Assembly (NCBI RefSeq): GCF_001595965.1
Contig: NZ_LOJI01000040.1
Location: 62,278-126,277, forward strand
Origin: Polynucleobacter yangtzensis
GTDB taxonomy: Bacteria > Pseudomonadota > Gammaproteobacteria > Burkholderiales > Burkholderiaceae
Length of the DNA stretch: 64,000 nt
Reading direction: 5' to 3'
Positions 8,832 to 17,572 of the stretch are shown piece after piece. The notes beneath the pieces are model-generated. The model had not been told where the DNA came from. It made no database searches and saw nothing but the letters and a program-made list of their open reading frames with translations. The position numbers and the translations under genes are program-made. Within the stretch, counting starts at the first letter, position 1. The number at the start of each line of letters is the position of its first letter.

Positions 8832-10214
8832 ATGCGCGCCACTGCTGAATCCACCGTCGTTATACGACCCCATGAACTGCGTTTAAAGCGCCGTTCGAAT
8901 TCCAGCGTCTGGCAGATTCATTACAAAATTGGCTCTAAGAAAACTTGGTTCAGAACGACCAGTAAAACCAGTGATTTAGAGGCCGCAAAACGTGTCGCAG
9001 AAGACCTATTTCATGAAGCTCGCGTACTTGAAAAGCGCGGATTATCGGTAGTTAGCAAGAAGTTCAAAGCAGTAGCTCAAGTTGTCAGCGCCAGCTTAAA
9101 AGAGCAAGTGAAGGCTGGAACAGGCAAAAAGACCTACGCTGACTACTATCGCGCCATCGATACCTACCTCACCCCCTTCTTTGGCAATCACCATATTGAC
9201 AACATCACCCCTGCACTCATCTCCGACTTTCATCGCTGGCGCACCGAGAAAGTTGGCTACGAACTTAAAGCTTCTACTCAGAACAATCACAATGCTGCTC
9301 TTAATTGCGTATTTGATTACGCCGTTGAAAAAGGCTACATGAGTGAGAGCCAAAGACCCAGCACCAAAAACACAGGAGAAGCTACTGAAGCACGTGGCAT
9401 CTTTAGCACTGATGAGTTAGTGGAGTTGCAGCAATTCATTCATAAGTGGACCACTGAAGGCAGAGCCTCTAAGTCACGTTATCTTCGCGAGCTACTTGGC
9501 CTGTACATTACTTTTATTGCTTGTACCGGCGTTCGTCCTGGCACTGAGACGAAAGAACTCAAGTGGAAGCATATTGAGTTTATTCAAAAGCCTAGTATGC
9601 GCGTCATTCATATCACTCTGCCGCAAGGCAAGCGTGGTAGTCGTGAACTGGTTGCTCGTAATGAACTGTGGCCATTGCTAGATAAGCTGCGTGAACTCCA
9701 ACCTGAATACAAAGACATGACGCTAGAAGAGCTGATTGCCAAGAAAAAAGATAAGCATATCTTCCGTATGCGCGATGGAACTATGCCGTATAACTTGGTT
9801 AATGCTTTTGGTGATTGCTTGAGAGAGTCTGGCCTAGATAAGGGCGACAAAGATGGCAAGCCTAGAAGCTTGTATAGCCTGCGTCACTACTACGCTACGC
9901 AGCGAGTACTAGAAGGATTGGATTTTGGGCAGCTGGCTAAACAGATGGGCACTTCAATCCTGATGATTGAGCGCCACTATAGCCATTTGAAGCCCTTGAT
10001 GATTGCCGAGCAGTTAGCAGGCAAGATTCCTGACGATAAAACGGCTCAAGCAGATGAGATTTTGCGTTACATGAACGCTAGCCCAGTACGCAATGATGTG
10101 ATTAGTTTGGTTGGGGCAAGCACTGGTGTGTATTTGCCCTTGGTTGAAGCCAATGCCAAAGCAACTAAAGAACTTAAAGACGAACTGAATAAAGCATTAG
10201 GTAAGGCAGCGTAA
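8832..10214 (+). CDS. int: Tyrosine integrase of the tRNA-Lys element
   Basis: A 460-aa tyrosine recombinase. An arm-binding/core-binding N-terminal half runs to about residue 180. The catalytic half follows, with Arg235 in TGVRPGTE, Arg351 in SLRHYYAT and the nucleophile Tyr383 in ERHYSHL. It is the first gene inside the tRNA-Lys and should drive insertion and excision at the 50-bp repeat. The start lacks a clear ribosome site, but it fits the promoter and the family. The partial integrase at the right edge of the window shares QMGTS, LMIERHYS and the following residues, so both belong to one subfamily. Confidence 0.93.
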   Translation: MRATAESTVVIRPHELRLKRRSNSSVWQIHYKIGSKKTWFRTTSKTSDLEAAKRVAEDLFHEARVLEKRGLSVVSKKFKAVAQVVSASLKEQVKAGTGKKTYADYYRAIDTYLTPFFGNHHIDNITPALISDFHRWRTEKVGYELKASTQNNHNAALNCVFDYAVEKGYMSESQRPSTKNTGEATEARGIFSTDELVELQQFIHKWTTEGRASKSRYLRELLGLYITFIACTGVRPGTETKELKWKHIEFIQKPSMRVIHITLPQGKRGSRELVARNELWPLLDKLRELQPEYKDMTLEELIAKKKDKHIFRMRDGTMPYNLVNAFGDCLRESGLDKGDKDGKPRSLYSLRHYYATQRVLEGLDFGQLAKQMGTSILMIERHYSHLKPLMIAEQLAGKIPDDKTAQADEILRYMNASPVRNDVISLVGASTGVYLPLVEANAKATKELKDELNKALGKAA

Positions 10215-10217
10215 ATT

Positions 10218-10265
10218 ATGAATACTTCCTACCCAATGCAATACCTCACGGCTATGGTGATCTGA
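10218..10265 (+). CDS. Possible 15-aa leader peptide coupled to the next gene
   Basis: A short frame, MNTSYPMQYLTAMVI, starts 3 bp after the integrase stop. Its TGA overlaps the next ATG as TGATG, the geometry of translational coupling. No ribosome site is obvious for either gene, so reinitiation could set expression of the 157-aa protein. It may also be chance. Confidence 0.35.
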   Translation: MNTSYPMQYLTAMVI

Positions 10266-10738
10266 TGACCCCATTTATTCAAACCTTCTTTGAACGTAAA
10301 GCCAATGCTACTCTCAAGCAAAGCTTAGAGCGAGCCTGTGACTTATCGCACTTCAAGCAAGTAAAGACACGTCTTGAAGCTGGTGAGGATTTAAGCAAAG
10401 AACTGCCACAACTCAAAAAGCTATCCAAGAAGGATGCCCTAGTGGCAGTGAAGACTTTGATTAAGCGTTGTGATACAGATTTGAACGACTATTGGACTTT
10501 GCCCAAGGCAGCTAAAGCCAAGTTATCAGTCACGCATAAGTCTTATAAGGGTGAGTTGGTACCGCGATTTACCGTCAACTATCAATTTAATACGCAGCTA
10601 GGATTGGTGGAAATCAAAGTCACTACACAAGGCAGATACGTATTTGTATCGCCCAGTGCGAAGGATGTAAAAAAGGCCAACATAGAGCTGGCCTTTAGGG
10701 ATGTTGAAAAACAGTTGAGTTTGGCTGGGTTTGCCTGA
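10265..10738 (+). CDS. Hypothetical protein downstream of the integrase
   Basis: A 157-aa soluble, Lys-rich protein that I do not recognise. The N-terminal half looks helical (FFERKANATLKQSLERACDL, then LKKLSKKDALVAVKTLIKRC). The C-terminal half has alternating patterns that suggest beta strands (VPRFTVNYQF, GLVEIKVTTQGRYVFVSPS). No signal peptide or membrane segment is visible. It is the second gene of the likely integrase transcript, a position often held by element accessory proteins. The start is chosen because of the TGATG overlap. Confidence 0.6.
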   Translation: MTPFIQTFFERKANATLKQSLERACDLSHFKQVKTRLEAGEDLSKELPQLKKLSKKDALVAVKTLIKRCDTDLNDYWTLPKAAKAKLSVTHKSYKGELVPRFTVNYQFNTQLGLVEIKVTTQGRYVFVSPSAKDVKKANIELAFRDVEKQLSLAGFA

Positions 10739-10741
10739 ATA

Positions 10742-11164
10742 CTAGTTAATAACTGGAATTCCAGCAATCAAGTCTGGAGTTATCCCACCGCTTGCATCAA
10801 TAGCAGCCTTTTTCACATTTTTCATAAATGAGTCTGGATGCATCAGTTGATACGGCTTATCAAATAAGTAGGCATCGAGTACAAACAGCAAAACGCAATC
10901 CTCACAAAAATTAGTCCACTCTTCATTGAACTCATTCACAAGCTTGGGGTGTTTAGAAAAGTGCGCATCCTGAGCCTGCAATTCCTTCTTCAAGAATTGA
11001 TGCATAAAATGCTTGCCACGTCCTTGATACCATATCGAATCTGGCTGTGTTTCAAACTGATCGGAAATCGATTCAATGTCTTCGATGCTGGTCATGACGA
11101 CAGTTGAAATGCCTAGATCAGACATTGAGATTGCGCAAGTTTGTTTTTGTGTATTAATTGACAT
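10742..11164 (-). CDS. Hypothetical protein, second gene of a small operon
   Basis: A 140-aa acidic cytoplasmic protein with no family I can name. It contains two His/Phe-rich stretches (GRGKHFMHQFLKKEL, NEEWTNFCEDCVLLF) and no membrane segment. It lies 17 bp after the 151-aa gene and converges with the gene to its left, ending 3 bp from that stop. Function unknown. Confidence 0.55.
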   Translation of the reverse strand: MSINTQKQTCAISMSDLGISTVVMTSIEDIESISDQFETQPDSIWYQGRGKHFMHQFLKKELQAQDAHFSKHPKLVNEFNEEWTNFCEDCVLLFVLDAYLFDKPYQLMHPDSFMKNVKKAAIDASGGITPDLIAGIPVIN

Positions 11165-11181
11165 AATTTTCCCCTTTATTC

Positions 11182-11637
11182 TTAGTTGACGGCCGTGGAA
11201 ACATTGTCAAAATGATTCGCCTCATGGGCGCCTTCGAAATCGACATCGTAGATATTGCAAAGGCGAATTGGCCCTAGACCCGTCCCTACAGGCAGGTATT
11301 CAGCATCATGCTCAAGTTGGGCATAAAAAATTTGCTCTCCCGTCACAAGAGTTTTTATTTTCGATATGCGAACCCAAAAAATTTCCTCAGTTTTACGAAA
11401 CCAGTTTGCGTGGATTTTTATTTTGATGCCGGGGCGCATCAAATGACTGTTTTTCAAAAGATTAGCTTTATTACTTGAATTACGTAATGGCTGAAGATAA
11501 TCCACGTCAAGTAATTCGCACAGCTTCATCTGTCCAAGATCATTCACACCAAAAGCGAGATTGCGCGGACAAATCAAAGCCTGGAGCTTATCCTCATCAT
11601 TGGTGATGTTTTCAAAAAACGATGATATTTTTTTCAT
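11182..11637 (-). CDS. Hypothetical protein, first gene of a small operon
   Basis: A 151-aa protein with a basic, beta-like centre (IKIKIHANWFRKTEEIFWVR, then LVTGEQIFYAQLEH) and an acidic tail. It reads somewhat like a small regulatory or nucleic-acid-associated protein, but shows no motif I can name. It is divergent from the 297-aa gene. The gap holds TTGACT at 11748 and AGTCAA at 11774, facing each other across an AT-rich core, a possible shared operator. Confidence 0.55.
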   Translation of the reverse strand: MKKISSFFENITNDEDKLQALICPRNLAFGVNDLGQMKLCELLDVDYLQPLRNSSNKANLLKNSHLMRPGIKIKIHANWFRKTEEIFWVRISKIKTLVTGEQIFYAQLEHDAEYLPVGTGLGPIRLCNIYDVDFEGAHEANHFDNVSTAVN

Positions 11638-11795
11638 TTTGATTCCTTTTATTGGTTGTTTTAAAAATTAAGTAAGTCGATAGTTATGACGAAAACTAGT
11701 TGTTTACGCCATGGCACTAATGTCGCATTGACTTGACTATTTCCTATTTGACTGAAATAATTTAAATTAATTTAGTCAACAAAATAAGCATAAAA

Positions 11796-12689
11796 ATGGC
11801 AAAAAATCCACTGTCCGTCCTCAAATCGGACTTTCAAAAGGATGGGAAATTCGTAGAAGTGCACCACCTCTATCGATATTGGTTTAATTTTTTAGCTCTT
11901 AGCCCCAGCTATGAGTTGGCAAGGCGTTACAGAACCAAGAAAGGTTGCTTAACTAAGGCAGACAAGGATCGATTGCCGGCAGATTTCGAAAAGGTACTTA
12001 AGATTTACGATGCCTTTGGTAATGTACAAAAGTATCTTTTTAAGACTTGGTGGGTTGAACGTGGGGTTGATTTGTTTGGCATTGAAGGAGCACCCTCAAC
12101 AACCGTTCCGATTTATAAATTTGCTGGGGGTGGTAAATCAAACAAGGCTGATGTTAATGAAGCGGTAGTAAGGTATTTAGATGTCACCAGGCCAAAATTG
12201 AATTGGCCTCCCGCCCTCTTATTGGCCATTCCAATAGACTCCACAAGACAAAAGGTGCTTAAAGAAGTTAAAGCCCTATTAGATAAGCATATTCAAGCAC
12301 CGATTGCGCCAACAAAGCCTAAATATGCATTAGCTTCTAAGGGCATTCACATGCAAAACATCATTGATGCAATGAGCGTTCTATATATTCGATCAGCGCG
12401 TCCCGATTGGAAGCTTTGGCAAATTGGTGAAGAATGCAAGATCAAAAAGGATAGAAAATCGAGATGCATTAGCTCGGACGCAATTGTAGAATTACGTGCC
12501 TTAGAGCAAATGACCTCTCGAAAACTTAAAACCGCTACCTATATTGCTGAGAATGCTGCCCGCGGAATATTTCCATCGCAATCTAAGCCCAAACACTTTG
12601 TAAAGTTCGATCCCGTGGAATTTCACCAGATTATTAGTGAAAATAATGCATGGACTAAAAAGGAAAAAACTCGCATCCTCGCACTATAA
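11796..12689 (+). CDS. Hypothetical element protein (297 aa)
   Basis: An uncharacterised basic protein. The first 110 residues are rich in aromatic and charged residues (VHHLYRYWFNFLALSPSYEL, KYLFKTWWVERGVDLFG). The C-terminal 120 residues look helical, with WKLWQIGEECK and LRALEQMTSRKLKTATYIAE, which could be a winged-helix type fold. No catalytic motif is visible. It has its own upstream region with the TTGACT/AGTCAA pair and ends 3 bp before the converging recombinase. Confidence 0.6.
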   Translation: MAKNPLSVLKSDFQKDGKFVEVHHLYRYWFNFLALSPSYELARRYRTKKGCLTKADKDRLPADFEKVLKIYDAFGNVQKYLFKTWWVERGVDLFGIEGAPSTTVPIYKFAGGGKSNKADVNEAVVRYLDVTRPKLNWPPALLLAIPIDSTRQKVLKEVKALLDKHIQAPIAPTKPKYALASKGIHMQNIIDAMSVLYIRSARPDWKLWQIGEECKIKKDRKSRCISSDAIVELRALEQMTSRKLKTATYIAENAARGIFPSQSKPKHFVKFDPVEFHQIISENNAWTKKEKTRILAL

Positions 12690-12692
12690 AAA

Positions 12693-13259
12693 TCAAATTA
12701 ACTCCACAGCATTGCGAAGCATGTCTGGCCTGGTATCAATGTAGCGCTGCGTAGTGCTCATTTGGCTATGACCAGCTAACTGCATCATTACTCTGACTGA
12801 TACCCCCTTCTCGCTTAAGCGAGTTAAAAAGCCTCTACGACCACTATGGCTCGTAGCGCCATCATAGCCAGCTTGCTTGTATAAGCCACTGACAATATGC
12901 GTTAAGGTATTCGGTGTAAAACCATCGGCACGCAGCGTCTTAAACAAGGGCTTTTTGAGATCAACACAGGGATACTGGGCAATGTACTTGGCAATTGCAC
13001 CTTGCATACGCTCGGATAATAAGACCACCCTACTTTTACTACCCTTGGTTTGCGTGGCTGATAGCTTTACTTCGCTACGGATCGTGCCATCACTAGCCAA
13101 TACATCACCATAACGCACCGCTGCTACTTCCCCAATACGCATACCTGCCCAGTGCGTCATTAATAAAATTGTTTGATTACGCAGCCCATGCTTGGTGCTT
13201 GCTGCATACGCTAATACCTGCTCTAACTCTTGATCACTTAATGTTCTCGCTTGTGCCAT
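12693..13259 (-). CDS. Small tyrosine recombinase (catalytic domain only)
   Basis: A 188-aa protein made only of the catalytic half of a tyrosine recombinase. Arg41 is in GMRIGEVAAV, His138 and Arg141 in SHSGRRGF, His164 in LAGHSQ, and the nucleophile Tyr173 in QRYID. It lacks the core-binding domain of XerC/D, so it may need a partner or recognise a folded or unusual target. A full-length paralogue lies at 60011-60577. Both carry the same motif and two hairpins about 125-130 bp upstream of the start. Confidence 0.85.
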   Translation of the reverse strand: MAQARTLSDQELEQVLAYAASTKHGLRNQTILLMTHWAGMRIGEVAAVRYGDVLASDGTIRSEVKLSATQTKGSKSRVVLLSERMQGAIAKYIAQYPCVDLKKPLFKTLRADGFTPNTLTHIVSGLYKQAGYDGATSHSGRRGFLTRLSEKGVSVRVMMQLAGHSQMSTTQRYIDTRPDMLRNAVELI

Positions 13260-13384
13260 TTGTTTTTCCTCGTTAACAGTATTTACTTAGTTATATTGTG
13301 TTTTCAGATCAAAGCAATTCCTACCGATATTGGCAATACCATGGCAAATTGGCGGGTTTTTATGGGGATTTTGGGATGATCAAA

Positions 13385-13493
13385 AGATCTTCCAAGATTC
13401 AATGACTTACAGCTCCTAAAATTTCTCTCAACACTTAATCTGTATTTTGTGTTGAGACCGTAGCTCCTCAAAGATCGTGGCTTAAATGCCACG
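13385..13493 (-). other. Conserved cis region upstream of the small recombinase: 27-nt motif and two hairpins
   Basis: Read on the minus strand, a hairpin CGTGGC/GCCACG (13476-13493) is followed by a 9-bp hairpin TCTCAACAC/GTGTTGAGA (13426-13457) and a 27-nt motif (13385-13411). The motif matches 59855-59881 at 26 of 27 positions, and there too it follows two hairpins and precedes the recombinase by nearly the same distance. It contains the small palindrome ATCTTCCAAGAT. It could be a recombination site, a leader RNA or an operator. Confidence 0.6.
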
Positions 13494-13550
13494 GCTTTCA
13501 CCATGAAAACACTACTTTCATTGGGTAAAGTGGCTAAGGTAATATCTATA

Positions 13551-13571
13551 AGTGTTACTGCAAGTAACACT
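13551..13571. promoter_or_regulatory. Palindrome AGTGTTACT-GCA-AGTAACACT
   Basis: A perfect inverted repeat with 9-bp arms, 22 bp before the next start codon. The same arms recur at 16438-16458, and a related form at 29624-29648. This suggests a binding site for one element-encoded regulator. Confidence 0.65.
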
Positions 13572-13593
13572 TTGCCAACAGCGGATGCACTCA

Positions 13594-14922
13594 ATGACTA
13601 AACAATTTAAAACAGCCCAAGAACGGGTAGATTTCATAAAACAAGCGTCTGCAGCACGCAACGCAGCAATCGCAGCCCAAGAGTCTAACGAGCCCAAAAA
13701 GTCCGCTAAAACCACGCCTAAAAAGCAGCAAAAAGTACTGAGTAAAGCAGCTCAGCTGCGTTTAGAGAAGGAACGTCAAGAAGCAGCGAAATCCAAGGTG
13801 GAAAAACTGGCGGAAAGTATTAAAAACCGCAGCACCATTGCTGCCAAGCACAACAGCGTGGTTAAGCAAGTAGCTGCCGTAAAAACTCGCAATACCCCAG
13901 TTAAAAAGGCTAGAGTTAATAAAATTCCCAAGGTTAAACAGACTGCACCGATGGATCGCAGTTCAAGTCTTGCTGTCTTTGAAGCGCAAATTGAACAGCG
14001 TAACAAAGAGCAGCATCACTTACTTAAACAAGCTGAAACCATCCGCAATCGTCTAGCCCACCTGTCTGATCGTGAAAAAGTCAAAACCACCGAAGGTCTA
14101 AGGGACTGCTACGGGATTTATGAGTTTCTCGAAAACAGTAAAGATGGTGACATGCTTTACGACATTATTCGCAGCTATTTCAAAGCCACACTAGAGCCCA
14201 TCCAAAGCAATACGCCCAATGAAGCGTTACTAGTACGCTTTATCTTTAGCAAGAAGTCTAAAAAGCAAGTCAGTGAGTACGCTACTGTGCTGCGTTATGC
14301 ACGAGAGACTGGCATTGCCAAGAATGATTTTGTGAAATGGTATGACGAGACAACGCAGACCCGCATACTGGCACTAGCACGCAAGAGCTCCTCAGCCGAT
14401 AGCCAAGAAAAACTCAAACGCGCCAAGATCGCACTACTGCGCTACTTTGATATTCAAGAAGAATGGCCACTGGGTCATTTTGATTACCCAGAACATCTAT
14501 CAGCCAAACAAGTCCACTTACCAGATGACTTGATGTTTGTGATTTGTCGTTGTGTACGTAAGTTCAATCGAGATGTGTACTTTGATCCAGAGAACCCCGC
14601 TGCTACTCGCGTACCTTTAGCCGAGATCTCGGCACTGCACTTTATTCCACCCAATATTGATCTAACCAACGACTTAATCACCCGTATCGCCAGATCCCTA
14701 GTGCCGTACATTGATGAGATTGAAGAGCAAATCAATCAAAAGAGCGAACGTGTATGGGCTAATGACATGACTAGCTTACTCATGGAACGTGAATTAGGAT
14801 CTGCTTATAAATCAGCTGATCTGTGGGCTAATCGCATGCAAGCGTCTATAGCTGAGGATCAAATCGAGTTTGAGAAGAAACGCAAGAAGATCCAAAAGCT
14901 ACGTAATCAAGCGCGTAAGTAG
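13594..14922 (+). CDS. Large element protein with charged N-terminus and a domain shared with the 258-aa protein
   Basis: A 442-aa protein of unknown function. Residues 1-120 are very basic and low in complexity (AKTTPKKQQKVLSKAAQLRL), probably disordered and able to bind nucleic acid; a coiled coil follows. Residues of about 160-280 match the middle of the protein at 61707-62483. Both have a DC-G-Y-E core, a short SP/TP-x-L-x-V/L-x-x-F stretch, S-x-Y then LR-x-A, and F-x-x-W. The C-terminus ends in a second basic coiled coil. I start at 13594 (MTKQFK); a Met at 13585 is possible. A replication or partner role for the recombinase is conceivable but unproven. Confidence 0.65.
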   Translation: MTKQFKTAQERVDFIKQASAARNAAIAAQESNEPKKSAKTTPKKQQKVLSKAAQLRLEKERQEAAKSKVEKLAESIKNRSTIAAKHNSVVKQVAAVKTRNTPVKKARVNKIPKVKQTAPMDRSSSLAVFEAQIEQRNKEQHHLLKQAETIRNRLAHLSDREKVKTTEGLRDCYGIYEFLENSKDGDMLYDIIRSYFKATLEPIQSNTPNEALLVRFIFSKKSKKQVSEYATVLRYARETGIAKNDFVKWYDETTQTRILALARKSSSADSQEKLKRAKIALLRYFDIQEEWPLGHFDYPEHLSAKQVHLPDDLMFVICRCVRKFNRDVYFDPENPAATRVPLAEISALHFIPPNIDLTNDLITRIARSLVPYIDEIEEQINQKSERVWANDMTSLLMERELGSAYKSADLWANRMQASIAEDQIEFEKKRKKIQKLRNQARK

Positions 14923-15042
14923 GCATAAAAAGGTTGTAAGTACCAAAAAAAAATAGCGCTGCATTTTTTTGTGGTGGAGTACTTATGCTTTCAGGGTGGT
15001 GATTTTTAACCCCTATTGATGAAATATAGCCACAAGTTATAG

Positions 15043-15400
15043 AGCGAACTAAAGTTCGCTAGTGCCGCAGTAATGCTCACTCGCTCTCGCTCACTCACAT
15101 TACTTTGCACTTATTTTCTATTATTGATTTAAAGCCACTAGCTACGCAGTAGCTAGTGGTGCTGTCTAGTTGATCTAGATTAAGTGAACGAACGACGGCT
15201 ATAGCAGAAGACCTAAGTCTTGTTGCTATTAACCGCCGTTCCGTATAGTTTTTGATCTGAGTATCGTTTCACTACACGACCGTAACAGAGTTGGTTTGGA
15301 GACTGATGTATTAAAACTCCCAGCCGTTTTTACACGTGCTGCTCTGCGGCATCACCTATGAATCACATGCTGTTACGGGCAACATGTGTAGGGCGGGGTC
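15043..15400. ncRNA. Strongly structured non-coding region, candidate RNA or origin
   Basis: The 557 bp between two genes lack a credible reading frame but hold consecutive hairpins. These are AGCGAACT/AGTTCGCT (15043-15060), AGTGC-AGTAATG with CATTACT-GCACT (15061-15111), a perfect 10-bp stem (15135-15144/15150-15159) and a 50-nt rod-like hairpin with a CTAA loop (15190-15241). A 9-bp long-range pair, CCGTAACAG/CTGTTACGG (15280-15288/15370-15378), encloses smaller stems. I recognise no known RNA family. The strand is open. A plasmid-like origin or an oriT is the main alternative. Confidence 0.5.
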
Positions 15401-15480
15401 ATTAGCCTCATATTACAACCCGCGCTTTTGCCATTTATTAACGAGTGACTTACTCGTACCACGCTATCTAGCTTGAACTT

Positions 15481-15819
15481 TTAACTGTACTGCGCTGCCT
15501 TTCTAATTGCCTGTTTAGTGATATTCATTACTTTGTAGCATCGCCCTTGCGGCATCTTTAACCGCCTATCCACCCTTCTAGCATCCACTACAAACTGATA
15601 CAAGGTTTGTAGCTGCTCATAACTTAATAAGTAGGCGTGCTGCTTAATTGCCTTGTTTGCCAGCTTTAAAGCCTGGAACACCTCTGGTGTTCCTACGTCT
15701 ATGTTCTTTAAGCCTATCCCGCTTTCACGAAGCCATTGATTAGTAGTCTGCGTATCAATATGGATCTTGCGTTCTATAGCGTATTGCTTGGGTGTGGGCT
15801 TTTTCTTTTTGTATTTCAT
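15481..15819 (-). CDS. Small basic hypothetical protein
   Basis: A 112-aa Lys/Arg-rich protein, starting at MKYKKKKPTPKQYAIERKIH (an upstream Met at 15843 is less likely). The stretch TQTTNQWLRESG, followed by several helices, could be a DNA-binding helix-turn-helix. The tail CYKVMNITKQAIRKAA is also basic. It faces the structured region, so it could bind there. That is only a suggestion from position. Confidence 0.5.
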   Translation of the reverse strand: MKYKKKKPTPKQYAIERKIHIDTQTTNQWLRESGIGLKNIDVGTPEVFQALKLANKAIKQHAYLLSYEQLQTLYQFVVDARRVDRRLKMPQGRCYKVMNITKQAIRKAAQYS

Positions 15820-15952
15820 GAAAGTATTTAGTTCTCTGAACAAGGAATGTCATTTTTTCTTGGTTTATTCGTCCAATATAAAAATACCGGTTGTCCATCC
15901 GCATTTACCGACAATATTGTTGTGTTGCCCTATCAACTTTATGGAGAACACG

Positions 15953-16393
15953 ATGGCAACAATCGACAAACTCAAATTCGTAGCAGCTACCAAACCCATC
16001 AATCAACCCCCTATCGTCCAGCGTCGCAATAAGCTGAGTAATAAGCTATGGGAACAAATTGAACTGGCTAAATGCCAGCTAAACGGCACGCAGCTAGAAA
16101 TCAAGAAAGAAAAGACCGTCAAAGCAGCAGACGGCACAGCTAAACGGGTACAAATCAACAAGCGCATTAAGCCTTGGTGGTTTCAAAACAGTGATGGCAA
16201 GCTGTGCGTGTCCATACGCTATGGCGCAAAGGTATTAGAACTCAAGCGTGGCATGCCCAGCATCCAAGTAGCTGATTTAGATGGCTTATTAGAAGGCCTA
16301 GCAATCATCAAAGCTGAAGTGGAAAAAGGCAGTTTTGATGAAGAAATTGAACTGGCTAGCGGCGCACTCAAAGCCAACTTCAAAACTAAATAA
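15953..16393 (+). CDS. DUF6641-like element protein
   Basis: A 146-aa protein of the type I know as DUF6641 (name from memory), common in integrative elements of betaproteobacteria. The pattern PPIVQRRNKLSNKLWEQIEL, then KRIKPWWFQNSDGKLCVSIR, then a helical tail is shared with the copy at 58434-58874, and its last third with the remnant at 29411-29614. The start at 15953 has a GGAG ribosome site 6 bp upstream; a longer frame from 15767 lacks one. Function unknown. Confidence 0.78.
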   Translation: MATIDKLKFVAATKPINQPPIVQRRNKLSNKLWEQIELAKCQLNGTQLEIKKEKTVKAADGTAKRVQINKRIKPWWFQNSDGKLCVSIRYGAKVLELKRGMPSIQVADLDGLLEGLAIIKAEVEKGSFDEEIELASGALKANFKTK

Positions 16394-16437
16394 TTCCACC
16401 AAACGAGTCAAAATCGCAGGGTTTTGACTCGATCACA

Positions 16438-16458
16438 AGTGTTACTTGCAGTAACACT
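16438..16458. promoter_or_regulatory. Palindrome AGTGTTACT-TGC-AGTAACACT
   Basis: Its arms are identical to those of the site at 13551-13571, and its centre TGC is the reverse complement of GCA there, so the two sites are the same sequence in opposite orientations. It lies 25 bp before the DUF6876-like gene, in the position of an operator. Confidence 0.65.
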
Positions 16459-16483
16459 TTCTTATCGATGAGACATAGTAAAA

Positions 16484-16849
16484 ATGAATACGTCAAAAAC
16501 CCACGTTTTGAGTCAATTGAGCCAATTTACTGGCACCGAGTACTACTACCCCCTATGGCCTAAAGTCCTACTTACCGATGGTACTAAATATCTCGCAGAA
16601 ACTGTAGGCTGTTATTGGCTAATGGATGCTATTGCCAGTCACGTCATGCACTTACCCAACAATGAGGGCTTTACTAGCTGTAGTCTGACCTGTGCTAATG
16701 CCTCAGGCAATCTAGTTATTACTGATGGCAATGGCAATACCCTAGCCAAACAACGCATCCCATATACAGACTTCCCCTTTGGTGAAATGAGCCTGTATGC
16801 CTGCCGCAATGAAGATAAATGGGTGATATTGCTACCCAGCGAATATTAA
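16484..16849 (+). CDS. DUF6876-like protein
   Basis: A 121-aa protein with LSQFTGTEYYYPLW at about residue 10, then LLTDGTKYLAETVGCYWLMD and AIASHVMHL. I recognise this as the signature of DUF6876 (from memory). The family is widespread on plasmids and integrative elements, without a known function. No membrane segment is seen. It follows the AGTGTTACT palindrome and precedes the 119-aa gene in the same direction. Confidence 0.75.
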   Translation: MNTSKTHVLSQLSQFTGTEYYYPLWPKVLLTDGTKYLAETVGCYWLMDAIASHVMHLPNNEGFTSCSLTCANASGNLVITDGNGNTLAKQRIPYTDFPFGEMSLYACRNEDKWVILLPSEY

Positions 16850-16878
16850 TCAGTTAGATATTGAGCACTAAATACTTG

Positions 16879-17238
16879 ATGCGATTTTTTGAATTTAACT
16901 CGATTAAACCCACTGGACCACTCAGCCCAGATCAAGCCCGGATCAAAAGCCTCAAGGATCAAGCTAAACGTGCACAAGCAGCAGTCAAAGCAGAACGTGC
17001 AAGGCAGAAGATCCAGACTGGACAGCAAGATCTAGCAAAAGTAGAAAGTACAAAGAAGATGACTTCAAACAGCTATAAAGCGCAATACAAAATGAATAAT
17101 GCCTACACATCTTGGATGACTGCAGGCACATATGGAAATTTTAATGACGCACTAGCGGCGGCGCTAAGAAAGAAAAAGGCTGGCGCTATTGTGGTAAGAG
17201 TTGAGGATAGGAATAAGGTGATTGTTTACTTTTCCTAG
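16879..17238 (+). CDS. Small element protein with KAERARQKI motif
   Basis: A 119-aa protein. The first 50 residues (SPDQARIKSLKDQ, then VKAERARQKIQTGQQDLAK) form a basic helix. They match two shorter proteins at 29835-30011 and 57547-57714, which support the ATG at 16879 over a TTG at 16861. The second half (YGNFNDALAAALRKKKAGAI, then VVRVEDRN) is absent from those, but a frameshifted trace of it remains after the 29835 gene. Function unknown. Confidence 0.6.
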   Translation: MRFFEFNSIKPTGPLSPDQARIKSLKDQAKRAQAAVKAERARQKIQTGQQDLAKVESTKKMTSNSYKAQYKMNNAYTSWMTAGTYGNFNDALAAALRKKKAGAIVVRVEDRNKVIVYFS

Positions 17239-17317
17239 GGTTAAATCTTAGCTTCTTAAAAACCAAAATCTAACGATAAAATTATTCTTAAGATTTTTTC
17301 GATATCTCCATATTTCG

Positions 17318-17572
17318 TCATGAGAGCCGTTTTCCCCAAAATTTCAAATTGACAGCGTAGAGCGCACCAATTAAAAAACCAGAAACTGCAAACATTACGA
17401 GTCCCGTTAGAAAGCCACTCAGACTCCCATAGATCGGCCATGGCGTTGCTGACTCCAGCTTTACAAGAAATCCATATGGTGGAAAAAGTGCATCAAAAAT
17501 AGCACAAGCAATGTAGAGCACCCCCATAGTATTTCCAAGAGATAGCCCATGCAGCTTAATAGAATTATTCAC
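17318..17572 (-). CDS. Small membrane protein, DUF5676-like
   Basis: An 84-aa protein with two strong hydrophobic segments (LGNTMGVLYIACAIFDALF, then GLVMFAVSGFLIGALYAVNL). Short two-helix proteins of this kind (DUF5676, tentative) are common in copper and other metal clusters. It is the last gene of the long copper cluster on this strand. Function unknown. Confidence 0.55.
   Translation of the reverse strand: MNNSIKLHGLSLGNTMGVLYIACAIFDALFPPYGFLVKLESATPWPIYGSLSGFLTGLVMFAVSGFLIGALYAVNLKFWGKRLS

Noticed and set aside
15767..15952. Extended N-terminus of the DUF6641-like protein
   Set aside because: The added 62 residues overlap the opposite gene, lack a ribosome site and are absent in the second copy. 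The start at 15953 fits.
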